Positions 8,502 through 16,344 of a DNA stretch of 64,000 nt are shown here, in pieces. Made by a program: the position numbers and the translations under genes. A model generated the notes under the pieces. The model searched no databases and was not told where the DNA came from. It was given only the letters and a program-made list of their open reading frames with translations. Origin of the DNA: Actinomadura citrea (GTDB lineage Bacteria > Actinomycetota > Actinomycetes > Streptosporangiales > Streptosporangiaceae); contig NZ_JACCBT010000001.1 of assembly GCF_013409045.1 (NCBI RefSeq), positions 6,200,001-6,264,000 on the forward strand, given 5' to 3'. The number at the start of each line of letters is the position of its first letter. Position 1 is the stretch's first letter.

Positions 8502-8922
8502 CCTCGGCTGGCTGGCCCTGGCCTGCGACCTCGCGGCCCTGTGCCCGCCCTCGCGCACCGCGTTCTCGGTGGGCGCGGTCATCGTCGGGGCGGACGGGCG
8601 GGAGGTCGCGCGCGGCTTCTCCCGCGAGGACGACCCGCACGACCACGCCGAGGAGGCCGCGCTCGCCCGGACCGGCGGCGGCCTGGCCGGCGCGACCGTC
8701 TACAGCTCGCTCGAACCCTGCGGGCACCGCGCGTCGCGCCCCCGCACGTGCGCGGAGCTGATCGTCGCCTCGGGCGCCCGCCGCGTGGTGTTCGCCTGGC
8801 GCGAGCCGGCCCTGTTCGCCGCGGGCACGGGCGCGGAGATCCTCGCGGCCGCGGGCGTCGAGGCGGTCGAGCTGCCCGAGCTCGCCGGGCGCGCCCGCCG
8901 CCCGAACGCGCACCTGCTCTAG
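8494..8922 (+). CDS. RibD N-terminal-type zinc deaminase
   Basis: The 142-residue protein carries the cytidine/deoxycytidylate deaminase zinc site: HAE in DPHDHAEEAALA and the two-cysteine motif EPCGHRASRPRTC. The strand VGAVIVGADGREVARGFS before it is typical of the RibD deaminase domain. It lacks a reductase domain, which is supplied by the gene in front; the GTG start lies inside that gene's last codons. The two proteins probably act together as a split RibD or a related deaminase/reductase pair. Its stop codon overlaps the stop of the convergent nitroreductase-like gene by four bases (CTAG). Confidence 0.8.
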   Translation: MDDLGWLALACDLAALCPPSRTAFSVGAVIVGADGREVARGFSREDDPHDHAEEAALARTGGGLAGATVYSSLEPCGHRASRPRTCAELIVASGARRVVFAWREPALFAAGTGAEILAAAGVEAVELPELAGRARRPNAHLL

Positions 8923-9515
8923 GAGAGGTCGGGGGCGGCGCGGGGGCGCCCCTTCAGCTCGTGGAAGCCGGCCGTCCCGGCGACGAGGAGCGTCCCGTCC
9001 CACAGCCGCCCGGCCTCCTCGCCGCGCGGGATCCGGGACAGCACCGGCCCGAAGAAGGCCCGCTCGCCGACCGCGACGACGGGCGTGCCGACGTGCGGCC
9101 CGACCCGCGCGAGCCCTTCGGCGGTCGAGGCGCGGACCGCGTCGTCGTACCGGTCCTCCAGGGCCGCGGCGGCGAACTCCTCCGGCAGGCCGGCCTCGTC
9201 CAGCGCGTCGGGGATCGTCCGCGGCTCCATCTCCCCGCGCTCGTGGACGCGGGTGCCGAACGCGGTGTAGAAGCGGCCGAGCGCCGCCTGCCCGGCCTCA
9301 CCGGCGACGGCGGCGCAGACCCGGGCGGGCAGCCACAGGTAGCCCTCGGGGTCGTTCTCGGGATCGTCGTCCCGGCCCTCGTTCAGCGCCGCCAGGCTCA
9401 GCAGGTGCCAGCGCGGCTCGACGGGCCGGACCCTCGCGGCCTCCAGCAGCCACCGCGACGTGATCCAGGTGTAGGGGCAGGAGGGGTCGAACCAGACGTC
9501 GGCGATCTCGGACAT
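8919..9515 (-). CDS. DsbA-fold protein related to mycothiol-dependent nitroreductases
   Basis: This 198-residue thioredoxin-fold protein starts SEIADVWFDPSCPYTWITSRW, the pattern of the actinobacterial Rv2466c family, in which a CPWC motif reacts with mycothiol to reduce nitro-prodrugs and other electrophiles. Here the motif is CPYT: the nucleophilic cysteine is kept but the resolving cysteine is threonine, so a monothiol mechanism or altered substrate is likely. The later part (RVHERGEMEPRTIPDALDEA, GPHVGTPVVAVGERAFFGPV) matches the helical insert and cis-Pro region. It is divergent from the aldehyde dehydrogenase, with a palindrome between them. The first Met after the -10-like region was taken as the start. 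Confidence 0.75.
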   Translation of the reverse strand: MSEIADVWFDPSCPYTWITSRWLLEAARVRPVEPRWHLLSLAALNEGRDDDPENDPEGYLWLPARVCAAVAGEAGQAALGRFYTAFGTRVHERGEMEPRTIPDALDEAGLPEEFAAAALEDRYDDAVRASTAEGLARVGPHVGTPVVAVGERAFFGPVLSRIPRGEEAGRLWDGTLLVAGTAGFHELKGRPRAAPDLS

Positions 9516-9532
9516 GGCCCCCGTTCTATCAA

Positions 9533-9550
9533 ATGAGACTCCAGTCTCAT
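9533..9550. promoter_or_regulatory. Perfect 8-bp inverted repeat, probable repressor operator
   Basis: ATGAGACT-CC-AGTCTCAT is an exact dyad 18 bases long. It lies 18 bases upstream of the nitroreductase-like start and 96 bases upstream of the aldehyde dehydrogenase start. On the minus strand the sequence TTTGATAGAAC follows directly and could be the -10 region, so a bound protein would block that promoter. Size and symmetry suit a TetR-type regulator, but no regulator gene is adjacent. Confidence 0.6.
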
Positions 9551-9645
9551 CCCTCTTGCCAACGCCCCGGGACGTCATGCGATGCTGTGGCCAAGCAAGC
9601 ATTCGGTTACCCGCGTCGGCCCTCGGGCAGGGGAGGCACAGCAGC

Positions 9646-11088
9646 ATGCGCGAGCACGATCGGCTGTTCATCGGAGGCGAGTGGGCCGCACCGGCCGGGA
9701 CCGACGTGATCGACGTCGTCTCCCCGCACACCGAGGAGGTCATCGGGCGGGTCCCCGAGGGCACCGAGGGCGACATCGACGCGGCCGTCGCGGCGGCCCG
9801 GCGCGCCTTCGACGAGGGCCCCTGGCCGCGGATGACCCCCGCCGAGCGCGCGGAGGTCGTCGGCCGGCTCTCGGCGATCTACGCCGAGCGGCAGCAGGAG
9901 ATGGCCGACCTCGTGACCGCCGAGATGGGATCGCCCATCATGTTCTCGGTGTTCGGGCAGTCGGCCATCCCGCAGATGGTGCTGCAGTACTACGTGGACC
10001 TCGCCGCCTCCTACACCTGGGAGGAGGAGCGGCAGGGCATGCTGGGCCCGGTCACGGTCACCCAGGAGCCGGTCGGCGTCGTCGCGGCGATCGTCCCGTG
10101 GAACGTCCCGCAGTTCACGCTGATGCTCAAGCTCGCGCCCGCGCTCATCGCCGGCTGCACGGTCGTGGCCAAGCCCTCCCCCGAGACCCCCCTCGACTCC
10201 TACCTGCTCGCCGAGTGGATCCGCGAGGCGGGCATCCCCGAGGGCGTCGTCAACTTCGTCCCGGCCGGACGCGAGGTCGGCGCCTACCTCGTCGCGCACC
10301 CCGACGTCGACAAGGTGTCCTTCACCGGCTCCACCGCCGCCGGGCGCAAGATCGGCGCGGTCTGCGGCGAGCAGCTCAAGCGGGTCACCCTCGAACTCGG
10401 CGGCAAGTCCGCCGCGATCATCCTGGACGATGCGGACCTGGCCTCCACCATCGAGGGCTTCAAGCTCGCCTCGCTGATGAACAACGGCGAGGCGTGCGCC
10501 GCGCAGACCCGCATCCTGGCGTCCCGCCGCCGCTACGACGAGGTCGCCGACGCCCTCGCGACCATGGTGGGCGGCCTCGCCGTCGGCGACCCCGCCGACT
10601 ACGGCTGCGAGATCGGCCCGCTGGTCGCCAGGCGGCAGCAGGAGCGCGTGGAGAACTACATCCGGATCGGCCAGGACGAGGGAGCCAAGCTGATCACCGG
10701 CGGGCTGAACCGCCCGCACGACCGCGGCTGGTACGTCGCGCCCACCGTCTTCGGCGACGTGGGCAACGACATGCGCATCGCCCGCGAGGAGATCTTCGGC
10801 CCCGTGCTGGTCCTCATCCCCTACGAGGACGAGGCCGACGCCATCAGGATCGCCAACGACAGCGACTACGGGCTCGGCGGCTCGGTCTGGACCTCCGACG
10901 TCGACCACGGCGTCGACGTCGCCCGCCGCATCCGCACCGGGAGCTGCGGCGTCAACATGTACACCCTCGACCCGAACACCCCGTTCGGCGGCTACAAGAA
11001 CAGCGGCCTCGGCCGCGAACTCGGCCCCGAGGGCCTGCACGCCTACCTGGAGCACAAGTCCATCCCCCACCCCGCCCCCGCGGGCTGA
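9646..11088 (+). CDS. NAD(P)-dependent aldehyde dehydrogenase
   Basis: The 480-residue protein oxidises an aldehyde to its acid. Diagnostic features in order: IVPWNVPQFTLMLKLAPALI, KPSPETPLDSYLLAEW (cofactor binding), FTGSTAAGRKIG, the general-base motif LELGGKSA, the catalytic cysteine in NNGEACAAQTRI, EEIFGPVLVLIPY and NTPFGGYKNSGLGRE. The start is the ATG 10 bases behind GGGAGG; the open frame reaches further upstream without homology. It does not resemble the CoA-acylating methylmalonate-semialdehyde dehydrogenase that would complete inositol breakdown, so it is probably not iolA. The substrate is unknown; the adjacent palindrome suggests inducible control with the divergent thiol-dependent reductase. 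Confidence 0.9.
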   Translation: MREHDRLFIGGEWAAPAGTDVIDVVSPHTEEVIGRVPEGTEGDIDAAVAAARRAFDEGPWPRMTPAERAEVVGRLSAIYAERQQEMADLVTAEMGSPIMFSVFGQSAIPQMVLQYYVDLAASYTWEEERQGMLGPVTVTQEPVGVVAAIVPWNVPQFTLMLKLAPALIAGCTVVAKPSPETPLDSYLLAEWIREAGIPEGVVNFVPAGREVGAYLVAHPDVDKVSFTGSTAAGRKIGAVCGEQLKRVTLELGGKSAAIILDDADLASTIEGFKLASLMNNGEACAAQTRILASRRRYDEVADALATMVGGLAVGDPADYGCEIGPLVARRQQERVENYIRIGQDEGAKLITGGLNRPHDRGWYVAPTVFGDVGNDMRIAREEIFGPVLVLIPYEDEADAIRIANDSDYGLGGSVWTSDVDHGVDVARRIRTGSCGVNMYTLDPNTPFGGYKNSGLGRELGPEGLHAYLEHKSIPHPAPAG

Positions 11089-11094
11089 CGCCCG

Positions 11095-11130
11095 CCGTTC
11101 CCGCGCGTCCCCCGGTACGCGCGGGAACGG
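11095..11130. terminator. Bidirectional hairpin terminator
   Basis: A perfect 14-bp stem (11095-11108 and 11117-11130) encloses an 8-base loop between the stop codons of the aldehyde dehydrogenase and the ligase-like gene, which face each other. No U-run follows, as is usual in high-GC actinomycetes. It can serve both transcripts. Confidence 0.8.
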
Positions 11131-11134
11131 CCCG

Positions 11135-12067
11135 TCAGCGCAGCGGCGTGACCGGCCAGCGGTGCCGGGCCCGGCAGGCGTGGACGGCCTCGGCGGACGG
11201 CGCGCCCGTCACCAGGAGGCGGACCCCCGCGACGGGGACGCTGCCGTGGTCGAAGGCGATGGCGCGGAGCTTGGCCGGCGTGACGACGGCGGCGGTGGCC
11301 CGGTGGTCGAGGATCGCTTCGAGCAGATCCTTCGCCTCGCGGCCGGGGACGCCCACGAGCGTGGCGCCCTGCATGAGGCACAGGTCCACCAGCCCCATCC
11401 GGGTGAGCGCGGAAACGTCCTGGCCGCACAGGGCGAGCACGTCGCCGTCCGAGATGTCCAGCGTCCCGCACAGGCGGTGGAGGTCGGCGAGGCGGGCGGC
11501 GTGGGTGATGTCCTCCGGCGGGGCCGGCACGCGCAGAGCCGCGTCCCGGAGCGGGTCGGCCGGCCTGCCCGCCGGGGCGGCCCCGGGTTCCAGGAGCCGG
11601 CGGAACGGCGTGGCGCCGGGGACGTCCCCGAAGGCGAAGACCTGCCTGACGTACGACCGCTCCACGGCGGCCATCGACAGGGCCGCGGTGTCCTCGCCGG
11701 TCAGCAGGAAACGGGCGCCGGTGTCGTTCATCAGCGCCGCGAGCCCGGCGGGGGCGCCGCCGGGCGGGAGCAGGACCGGCACGGCCCCGGCGGCGGTGAC
11801 CGTGTGGGCGGCGACGGCCAGTTCGCGGACGCCGGAGACGTGCACCGCGCCGACGTCGCCGTGCCTGACCCCGTGGCGGCGCAGGCCGGCGGCGGCGGCC
11901 GGGACGGCCCGCGCGAAGTCCGCGTACCCGAGCCCGCCCGCGGGATCGACGAGGGCGGGGCGCTCCCCGTGCCGGGAGGCGGCGGCCCTCTTCGCGACGT
12001 CCCTGGCCGCCTCCAGCACCACGTCGGTGATCGTGGCGTCGTGGACCGGAGTGCTCGCCTCGGGCAT
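11135..12067 (-). CDS. Truncated acyl-CoA-synthetase-like (ANL fold) protein
   Basis: This 310-residue protein has the opening of an AMP-forming acyl-CoA synthetase: ITDVVLEAARD, ERPALVDPAGGLGYADFARA, RRHGVRHGDVGAVHVSG and TAAGAVPVLLPPGGAPAGLAA. It ends soon after VRLLVTGAPSAEA, where a complete enzyme would need about 200 more residues. The phosphate-binding loop (A3), the YGxTE motif, the GD motif and the C-terminal lysine domain are all missing, so adenylation activity is unlikely. It follows the second ligase-like gene on the same strand. An alternative ATG at 12136 would give a classic ATGA overlap but adds an Arg-rich leader with no homology. It may be a noncatalytic subunit or a decaying paralog. 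Confidence 0.6.
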   Translation of the reverse strand: MPEASTPVHDATITDVVLEAARDVAKRAAASRHGERPALVDPAGGLGYADFARAVPAAAAGLRRHGVRHGDVGAVHVSGVRELAVAAHTVTAAGAVPVLLPPGGAPAGLAALMNDTGARFLLTGEDTAALSMAAVERSYVRQVFAFGDVPGATPFRRLLEPGAAPAGRPADPLRDAALRVPAPPEDITHAARLADLHRLCGTLDISDGDVLALCGQDVSALTRMGLVDLCLMQGATLVGVPGREAKDLLEAILDHRATAAVVTPAKLRAIAFDHGSVPVAGVRLLVTGAPSAEAVHACRARHRWPVTPLR

Positions 12068-12132
12068 GCCGCGAAGGTACGTCGCGCGCGTCCGGGGCCG
12101 CATCCGAAGAACGGTGTAGCCGTATCTGTACG

Positions 12133-13602
12133 TCATGGGCCGAAACCGGCGCGCTCCAGAAGCTGCCGGCGCCTGATCCGGCCGTCGGGCGTGCGGGGGA
12201 TCTCGTCCACGACGTGCACCGCCGACACCTCCCGGGTCCTCGGCACGCGCCCGTTGACGTAGGCGAGGAGGTCGGCCTCGGACACCGGTTCGGCCAGCAC
12301 GACGAACGCGTGGGGCGCGAGCCCGAGATCGTGGTCGGGGGCGGGCGCCACGACGGCGTCCCCCACGGACGGATGCGCGGCCAGCACCGCCTCCGGGTCG
12401 CCGGGCGGTTCGCGGTGCGCGCCGCCGAGCCGTCCGAGGATGAAGACCCGCCCGTGCTCGTCGGCGAACGCCGAGTCCCCGGTGGGCAGCCACCGCACGG
12501 GCCCCGCGGCGTCCCGCGCCGCCGGGAGCCGCACGCACATCTCGCCCGGCTGGTAGGACGGCTGCACCGCCCCCGTGCGCGGGTCCACGACCTGCCACGC
12601 CACGCCCGGCAGGCCGCGCCCGACCGAGTCGAGCGTCCCCTCCTCGGCCGCGCGCAGGTTGAGGTGGGTGAACCCGCCGGCCTCGGCCAGCCCGTACGCC
12701 TGCCGCACCGGGCAGCCCAGCCGGGACGCGGCGGCGCGCGCCTCCTCCGCCGCGAGCGGTCCGCCGGCGACCACGACGGCGCGCAGCGCCCGCAGGTCGT
12801 AGCGGCAGACGGCGCGCTCGTGGGCGAGGGCCTCCAGGAGCTCCGGCGGCAGCACCGCGACGGTCACCCGGTGGTCCCGCAGCGCGCGGAGCAGGTCGTT
12901 GCGTCCCGCCCCGGAGAACGCGACGACGGTGGCGCCGAGCCGCAGCGCCGGGTTGAGCACCCCGTTCAGCCCGAGGACGGTGCTGAACGGCAGCGCGCTC
13001 AGCACCGTGTCCGCCCCGCCGAACATGGCCGACTCGGCGACCCTCAGCAGGCCCGCCACGACCTCCGCGTGCGTCAGCCGCACCGTCCGGGCAGGCCCCC
13101 TGCCGGTCCCCCGCGTGCACGCCAGCAACGCGATGTCGCCGCAGGTGCGGACGCCGGCCGCGGGCAGGGCCTCGCCCGCGGGGGCCGCGGTGGCGAGCAG
13201 ATCGGTGAGCGGCGGCAGGGCCGCCTCACCGGTGCGGGGGCCGCCGTCGCCGCGGGGGCCGTCGGTGATGACGGAGCGGGCACCGGTCTCTTCGAGGAGG
13301 CGGGACGTGTCCGAGGCGGTGAGGGGGAAGGGGACGGCGCCGGCCGCGATCACCGCGTGCAGGGCGACGGCGAGGTCCAGGGGCTCGCGCAGGCGCAGGC
13401 CGATCACGTCCCCCGGCGCCGCCCCGGCGCGCGCCAGGGCGGAGGCCGCGGTCTCGACCAGGGCGGAGAATCCCCCGTGGGACAGCGAGCGCCCGGAGGA
13501 CGCGTCCAGCACCGCGGTCTTCCCGGGGTCGGGTGCGGCGCCGAAGACCGCGCGGGTCACCGTGACCGCCGGGTAGGCGGGGTCCGCACCTCTGGAGAGC
13601 AT
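12133..13602 (-). CDS. Degenerate AMP-forming acyl-CoA synthetase-like protein
   Basis: The 489-residue protein spans a full ANL enzyme. The A5 motif (VRQAYGLAEAGGFTHLN), A7 (LPTGDSAFADEHGRVFILGR) and the A10 region (RTPDGRIRRRQLLE) are recognisable. The A3 phosphate loop is eroded to LACTRGTGRGPARTVRLTHA instead of a Gly/Ser/Thr-rich SSGTTGxPKG, and the A10 lysine that normally catalyses adenylation is arginine. It may bind acyl substrates without activating them or use a changed chemistry. The start is set at the second ATG, next to the domain; an upstream in-frame ATG at 13638 also exists. The neighbours are the truncated ANL gene downstream and the LuxR regulator upstream, across a 20-bp palindrome. 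Confidence 0.7.
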   Translation of the reverse strand: MLSRGADPAYPAVTVTRAVFGAAPDPGKTAVLDASSGRSLSHGGFSALVETAASALARAGAAPGDVIGLRLREPLDLAVALHAVIAAGAVPFPLTASDTSRLLEETGARSVITDGPRGDGGPRTGEAALPPLTDLLATAAPAGEALPAAGVRTCGDIALLACTRGTGRGPARTVRLTHAEVVAGLLRVAESAMFGGADTVLSALPFSTVLGLNGVLNPALRLGATVVAFSGAGRNDLLRALRDHRVTVAVLPPELLEALAHERAVCRYDLRALRAVVVAGGPLAAEEARAAASRLGCPVRQAYGLAEAGGFTHLNLRAAEEGTLDSVGRGLPGVAWQVVDPRTGAVQPSYQPGEMCVRLPAARDAAGPVRWLPTGDSAFADEHGRVFILGRLGGAHREPPGDPEAVLAAHPSVGDAVVAPAPDHDLGLAPHAFVVLAEPVSEADLLAYVNGRVPRTREVSAVHVVDEIPRTPDGRIRRRQLLERAGFGP

Positions 13603-13689
13603 GGCGCCGACGCTAGGTCGGCGTGTCCGTCCGCGCATGCTCCGAAGTGCGCAACCACCGTCGTATTCGACGAGCGCCCGGGGAGCGTA

Positions 13690-13709
13690 CGGGGTGTGTA
13701 CACACCCCG
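13690..13709. promoter_or_regulatory. Perfect 20-bp palindrome between regulator and ligase-like genes
   Basis: CGGGGTGTGT-ACACACCCCG is exactly self-complementary with no loop bases, which suits a DNA-bound dimer better than an RNA terminator. It lies three bases past the stop of the LuxR-type regulator and 88 bases before the start of the ligase-like gene on the same strand. It is a candidate site for the regulator's LuxR-type domain or for an unlinked factor. Confidence 0.6.
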
Positions 13710-13711
13710 GG

Positions 13712-16201
13712 TCAGGATTCCTCCGCGGGGATGTTGTCCACGGCCCAGGCGGCGATCTGGGCGCGGGAGGAGAAGCCGAGCTTGGTCAGGATGTTGGTGA
13801 CGTGGCGGGCGACGGTGGCGGGGCTGATGACCAGCTCGTCGGCGATCCCGCGGTTGCTGAGTCCGCGGGAGACGAGGCGGGCGATCTCCCGTTCGCGGGC
13901 CGTCAGGCCGCTCGGCGGCGTGACCGGTTCGGCGACGTCCTTCACCGGGGCGTCCGAGACCGGCCGCCGGGGCGGCGGGACGGTCTCGGGGGCGCGGAGC
14001 GCGTGGGCGATCGCCTCGTCGGCGGGCATCGCGCGGCCCTCGCCCCAGTACTGGGCGACGAGGGGTTCCCCGATCCTGCGGCGGATCGGTTCGAGGGTGC
14101 GTTCGCGGCGGGCGCCGGCGCCGGGCTCGCGGCCGGTCGCCTCGCGCAGCGCGGACGCCGCGCCGGCGAGCCTCACCGCGCCGCGCGCGTCGCCCTCGGA
14201 CGCGACCAGCTCGGCGAACGCGTCCAGGGCGCGGGCCATGTCCAGCCGGATGCCGGACGAGCGGCTCAGCGCGAGGCTCTCCGCGAGGGACGCGCGGGCC
14301 GAGGCCAGGTCGCCCCGGGCGAGCGCGACGCGGCCGAGCCCGGCGAGGGCCCGCGCCATCTCCGGCCGCGCGCCGATCTCGGTGAGGATCGGCAGGACCG
14401 CGGCGTAGTGGCCGCGGGCCGCGGCCGGGTCGCCGCGCAGCTCGGCGAGCCTGCCGAGGCCGATCATGGCGTGGGAGGCGCCCCACAGCTGGCCGATGTC
14501 CCGCATGACGGCCGCGGCCGTGTCGAGCCGCTCACGGGCCTCGCGCAGGCGCGACTCCCGGATCAGCAGGTAGCCGCGGGCCGCGCACGCGTAGGCGCGG
14601 GTCCACTCCCGGCCGGGCCCGCGGACGAGGGCGTCGGCCTCGTCCAGGCGGCGGGCGGCGTCGGTGAAGCGGCCGGCGCGGGCGAGGCACTCGGCGCCGG
14701 TGATCAGCGCGGTCGCGGTCATGAACTCGTTCCCGGCCTCGCGGCAGAGGACGAGCGCCTCGTCGGCGTGCCGGGCGGCCTGGGCGAAGTCGCGGCCCCC
14801 CATGGCGAGCTGGGCGCGGCCGGCGAGCGCCGGGCCGAGGACGCGCGGGTCGAGACCGCGCCGGCCGGGATCGCGGGCGGCGGACAGGAAGCGGTCGGTC
14901 CGGTCGGCCCACTCGGCGACGCGGCCGCGCGCGATCCAGAAGGTCCGCAGCGCGGTGCACAGCCGCAGCCCCTCGGCGATGTCGCCGTGGTCGAGCGACC
15001 AGGTCAGCGCGGCCTCCACGTTGCCGAGCTCGGTGTCGTACCGGTGGAACAGCGCCACCCGGTCGGCCCAGGGCGCGGGCTCGACGCCGAGCCCGATCCG
15101 GCCGTCGCGTTCGGCGTCGGCGAGGACGGCGTCGCGGTGCCGCCCGCGGAACACCGCCTCCTCACCGGCGCCCGCGAGCCGCTCGGCCGCGTACTCGCGG
15201 ATGCTGTCGAGCAGCCGGAACCGGACCTCCCCGCCCGCCTCCCCGGTCACCGTCGCGAGGGACTTGTCGACGAGGGCGGTGAGCGCGTCCAGGACGTCGT
15301 CGGCGGGCAGGGCGGCACCGGACGGGGCGGGATCGGACGACGCGGGGTCGGCGCAGACGTGCTCGGCCTGCTCCAGCGTCCAGCCCGCGAAGACCGACAG
15401 GCGACGCAGGAGGACGCGCTCCGGCCCGTCCAGCAGCTCGTGGCTCCAGTCGATCGCGGCGCGCAGCGTCCGCTGCCGGGCGGGGGCGGTGCGGTCCCCG
15501 GCGCTGAGCAGCCGGAACCGGTCGGCGAGGCGGCGCGCGATCTGCTCGGCCGACAGCACCCGGACCCGGGCGGCGGCGAGCTCCACCGCCAGCGGCATCC
15601 CGTCGAGGGCCCGGGTGACCTCGTGCACGGCCTCGGACGCGGCGAAGCCGGGGCGCGCCGCCCTGGCGCGCTCCAGGAACAGCCGGACCGCCTCGCCCGG
15701 CTCCAGGGGCGGCACCCGCCACACGTTCTCCCCCGCCATCCGCAGCGGCTCCCGGCTGGTGGCGAGGATCCGCAGTCGCGGACAGCGGGCCAGCAGCAGG
15801 CCGGTGAGCTTCGCGCACTCCTCGACGACGTGCTCGCAGTTGTCCAGGACGAGCAGGACCGCGGGCGCGCGCAGCGCGTCGGCGAGGGTCTCGGTGAGCG
15901 GCCGGCCGTCCTCCTCGGCCACGTCGAGGACCGCGGCGACGCGCCGCGCGACGGGCCCGGTCGTCCCGTCCGGGCGGACGTCGGCCAGTTCCACGAACCA
16001 GACGCCCCCGTCATGCGCGTCGGCCGCCCGGGGCGCGTCGAGGACCGCGTGCGCGACATGCAGCGCGAGCCGCGTCTTGCCGATCCCGCCCGCCCCGCAC
16101 AAGGTGACGGCGCGCATGCCCTCCAGCAGCCTGCCGAGGTCGGCGGCGTCGCGTTCGCGGCCGACGAAGGCGTTGGGCTCGGCGGGGAGGTTGGTCTTCA
16201 C
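13712..16201 (-). CDS. LAL-type transcriptional regulator: NB-ARC-like ATPase plus LuxR HTH
   Basis: The 829-residue protein begins FVGRERDAADLGRLLEGM and has Walker A GAGGIGKT (about 36-43), Walker B LLVLDNCEHVVEE, the sensor stretch RILATSREPLRMAGENVW and the winged-helix region typical of AfsR/STAND ATPases. A long TPR-like Ala/Arg/Leu helical repeat region fills the middle. The last 65 residues are a LuxR/GerE helix-turn-helix (LTAREREIARLVSRGLSNRG, TVARHVTNILTKLGF). Such regulators switch on after ligand- and ATP-driven assembly. The GTG at 16201 was chosen because the conserved domain starts right after it. The perfect palindrome directly downstream hints that it controls the ligase-like genes. 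Confidence 0.9.
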   Translation of the reverse strand: MKTNLPAEPNAFVGRERDAADLGRLLEGMRAVTLCGAGGIGKTRLALHVAHAVLDAPRAADAHDGGVWFVELADVRPDGTTGPVARRVAAVLDVAEEDGRPLTETLADALRAPAVLLVLDNCEHVVEECAKLTGLLLARCPRLRILATSREPLRMAGENVWRVPPLEPGEAVRLFLERARAARPGFAASEAVHEVTRALDGMPLAVELAAARVRVLSAEQIARRLADRFRLLSAGDRTAPARQRTLRAAIDWSHELLDGPERVLLRRLSVFAGWTLEQAEHVCADPASSDPAPSGAALPADDVLDALTALVDKSLATVTGEAGGEVRFRLLDSIREYAAERLAGAGEEAVFRGRHRDAVLADAERDGRIGLGVEPAPWADRVALFHRYDTELGNVEAALTWSLDHGDIAEGLRLCTALRTFWIARGRVAEWADRTDRFLSAARDPGRRGLDPRVLGPALAGRAQLAMGGRDFAQAARHADEALVLCREAGNEFMTATALITGAECLARAGRFTDAARRLDEADALVRGPGREWTRAYACAARGYLLIRESRLREARERLDTAAAVMRDIGQLWGASHAMIGLGRLAELRGDPAAARGHYAAVLPILTEIGARPEMARALAGLGRVALARGDLASARASLAESLALSRSSGIRLDMARALDAFAELVASEGDARGAVRLAGAASALREATGREPGAGARRERTLEPIRRRIGEPLVAQYWGEGRAMPADEAIAHALRAPETVPPPRRPVSDAPVKDVAEPVTPPSGLTAREREIARLVSRGLSNRGIADELVISPATVARHVTNILTKLGFSSRAQIAAWAVDNIPAEES

Positions 16202-16312
16202 GGCTCTGTGAGTGTCGCATCGCGCTGCGTGATCCGCCACGGTTTCGCGGTCTCGGTCTGGGGAACGCGCGCCCGCCCCGGACCGGCGCCGCCCGGGTCC
16301 GGGTGAGGACCG

Positions 16313-16339
16313 CCCCGGGCCACGGGAGGTGGCCCGGGG
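16313..16339 (-). terminator. Hairpin terminator of the inositol operon
   Basis: An 11-bp perfect G+C stem (16313-16323 and 16329-16339) with a 5-base loop lies six bases past the stop of the ABC ATPase gene, the last gene of the leftward inositol unit. No U-run follows. Confidence 0.75.
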
Positions 16340-16344
16340 GGCCG

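Noticed and set aside
9646..11088. Aldehyde dehydrogenase as the missing iolA
   Set aside because: It has general ALDH motifs but does not resemble the CoA-acylating methylmalonate-semialdehyde type, and lies 5 kb from the inositol unit behind other genes.
9582..12119. A long plus-strand frame across the aldehyde dehydrogenase and ligase-like genes
   Set aside because: Arg/Ala/Gly/Pro-rich translation with no domain; it shadows genes with clear motifs.
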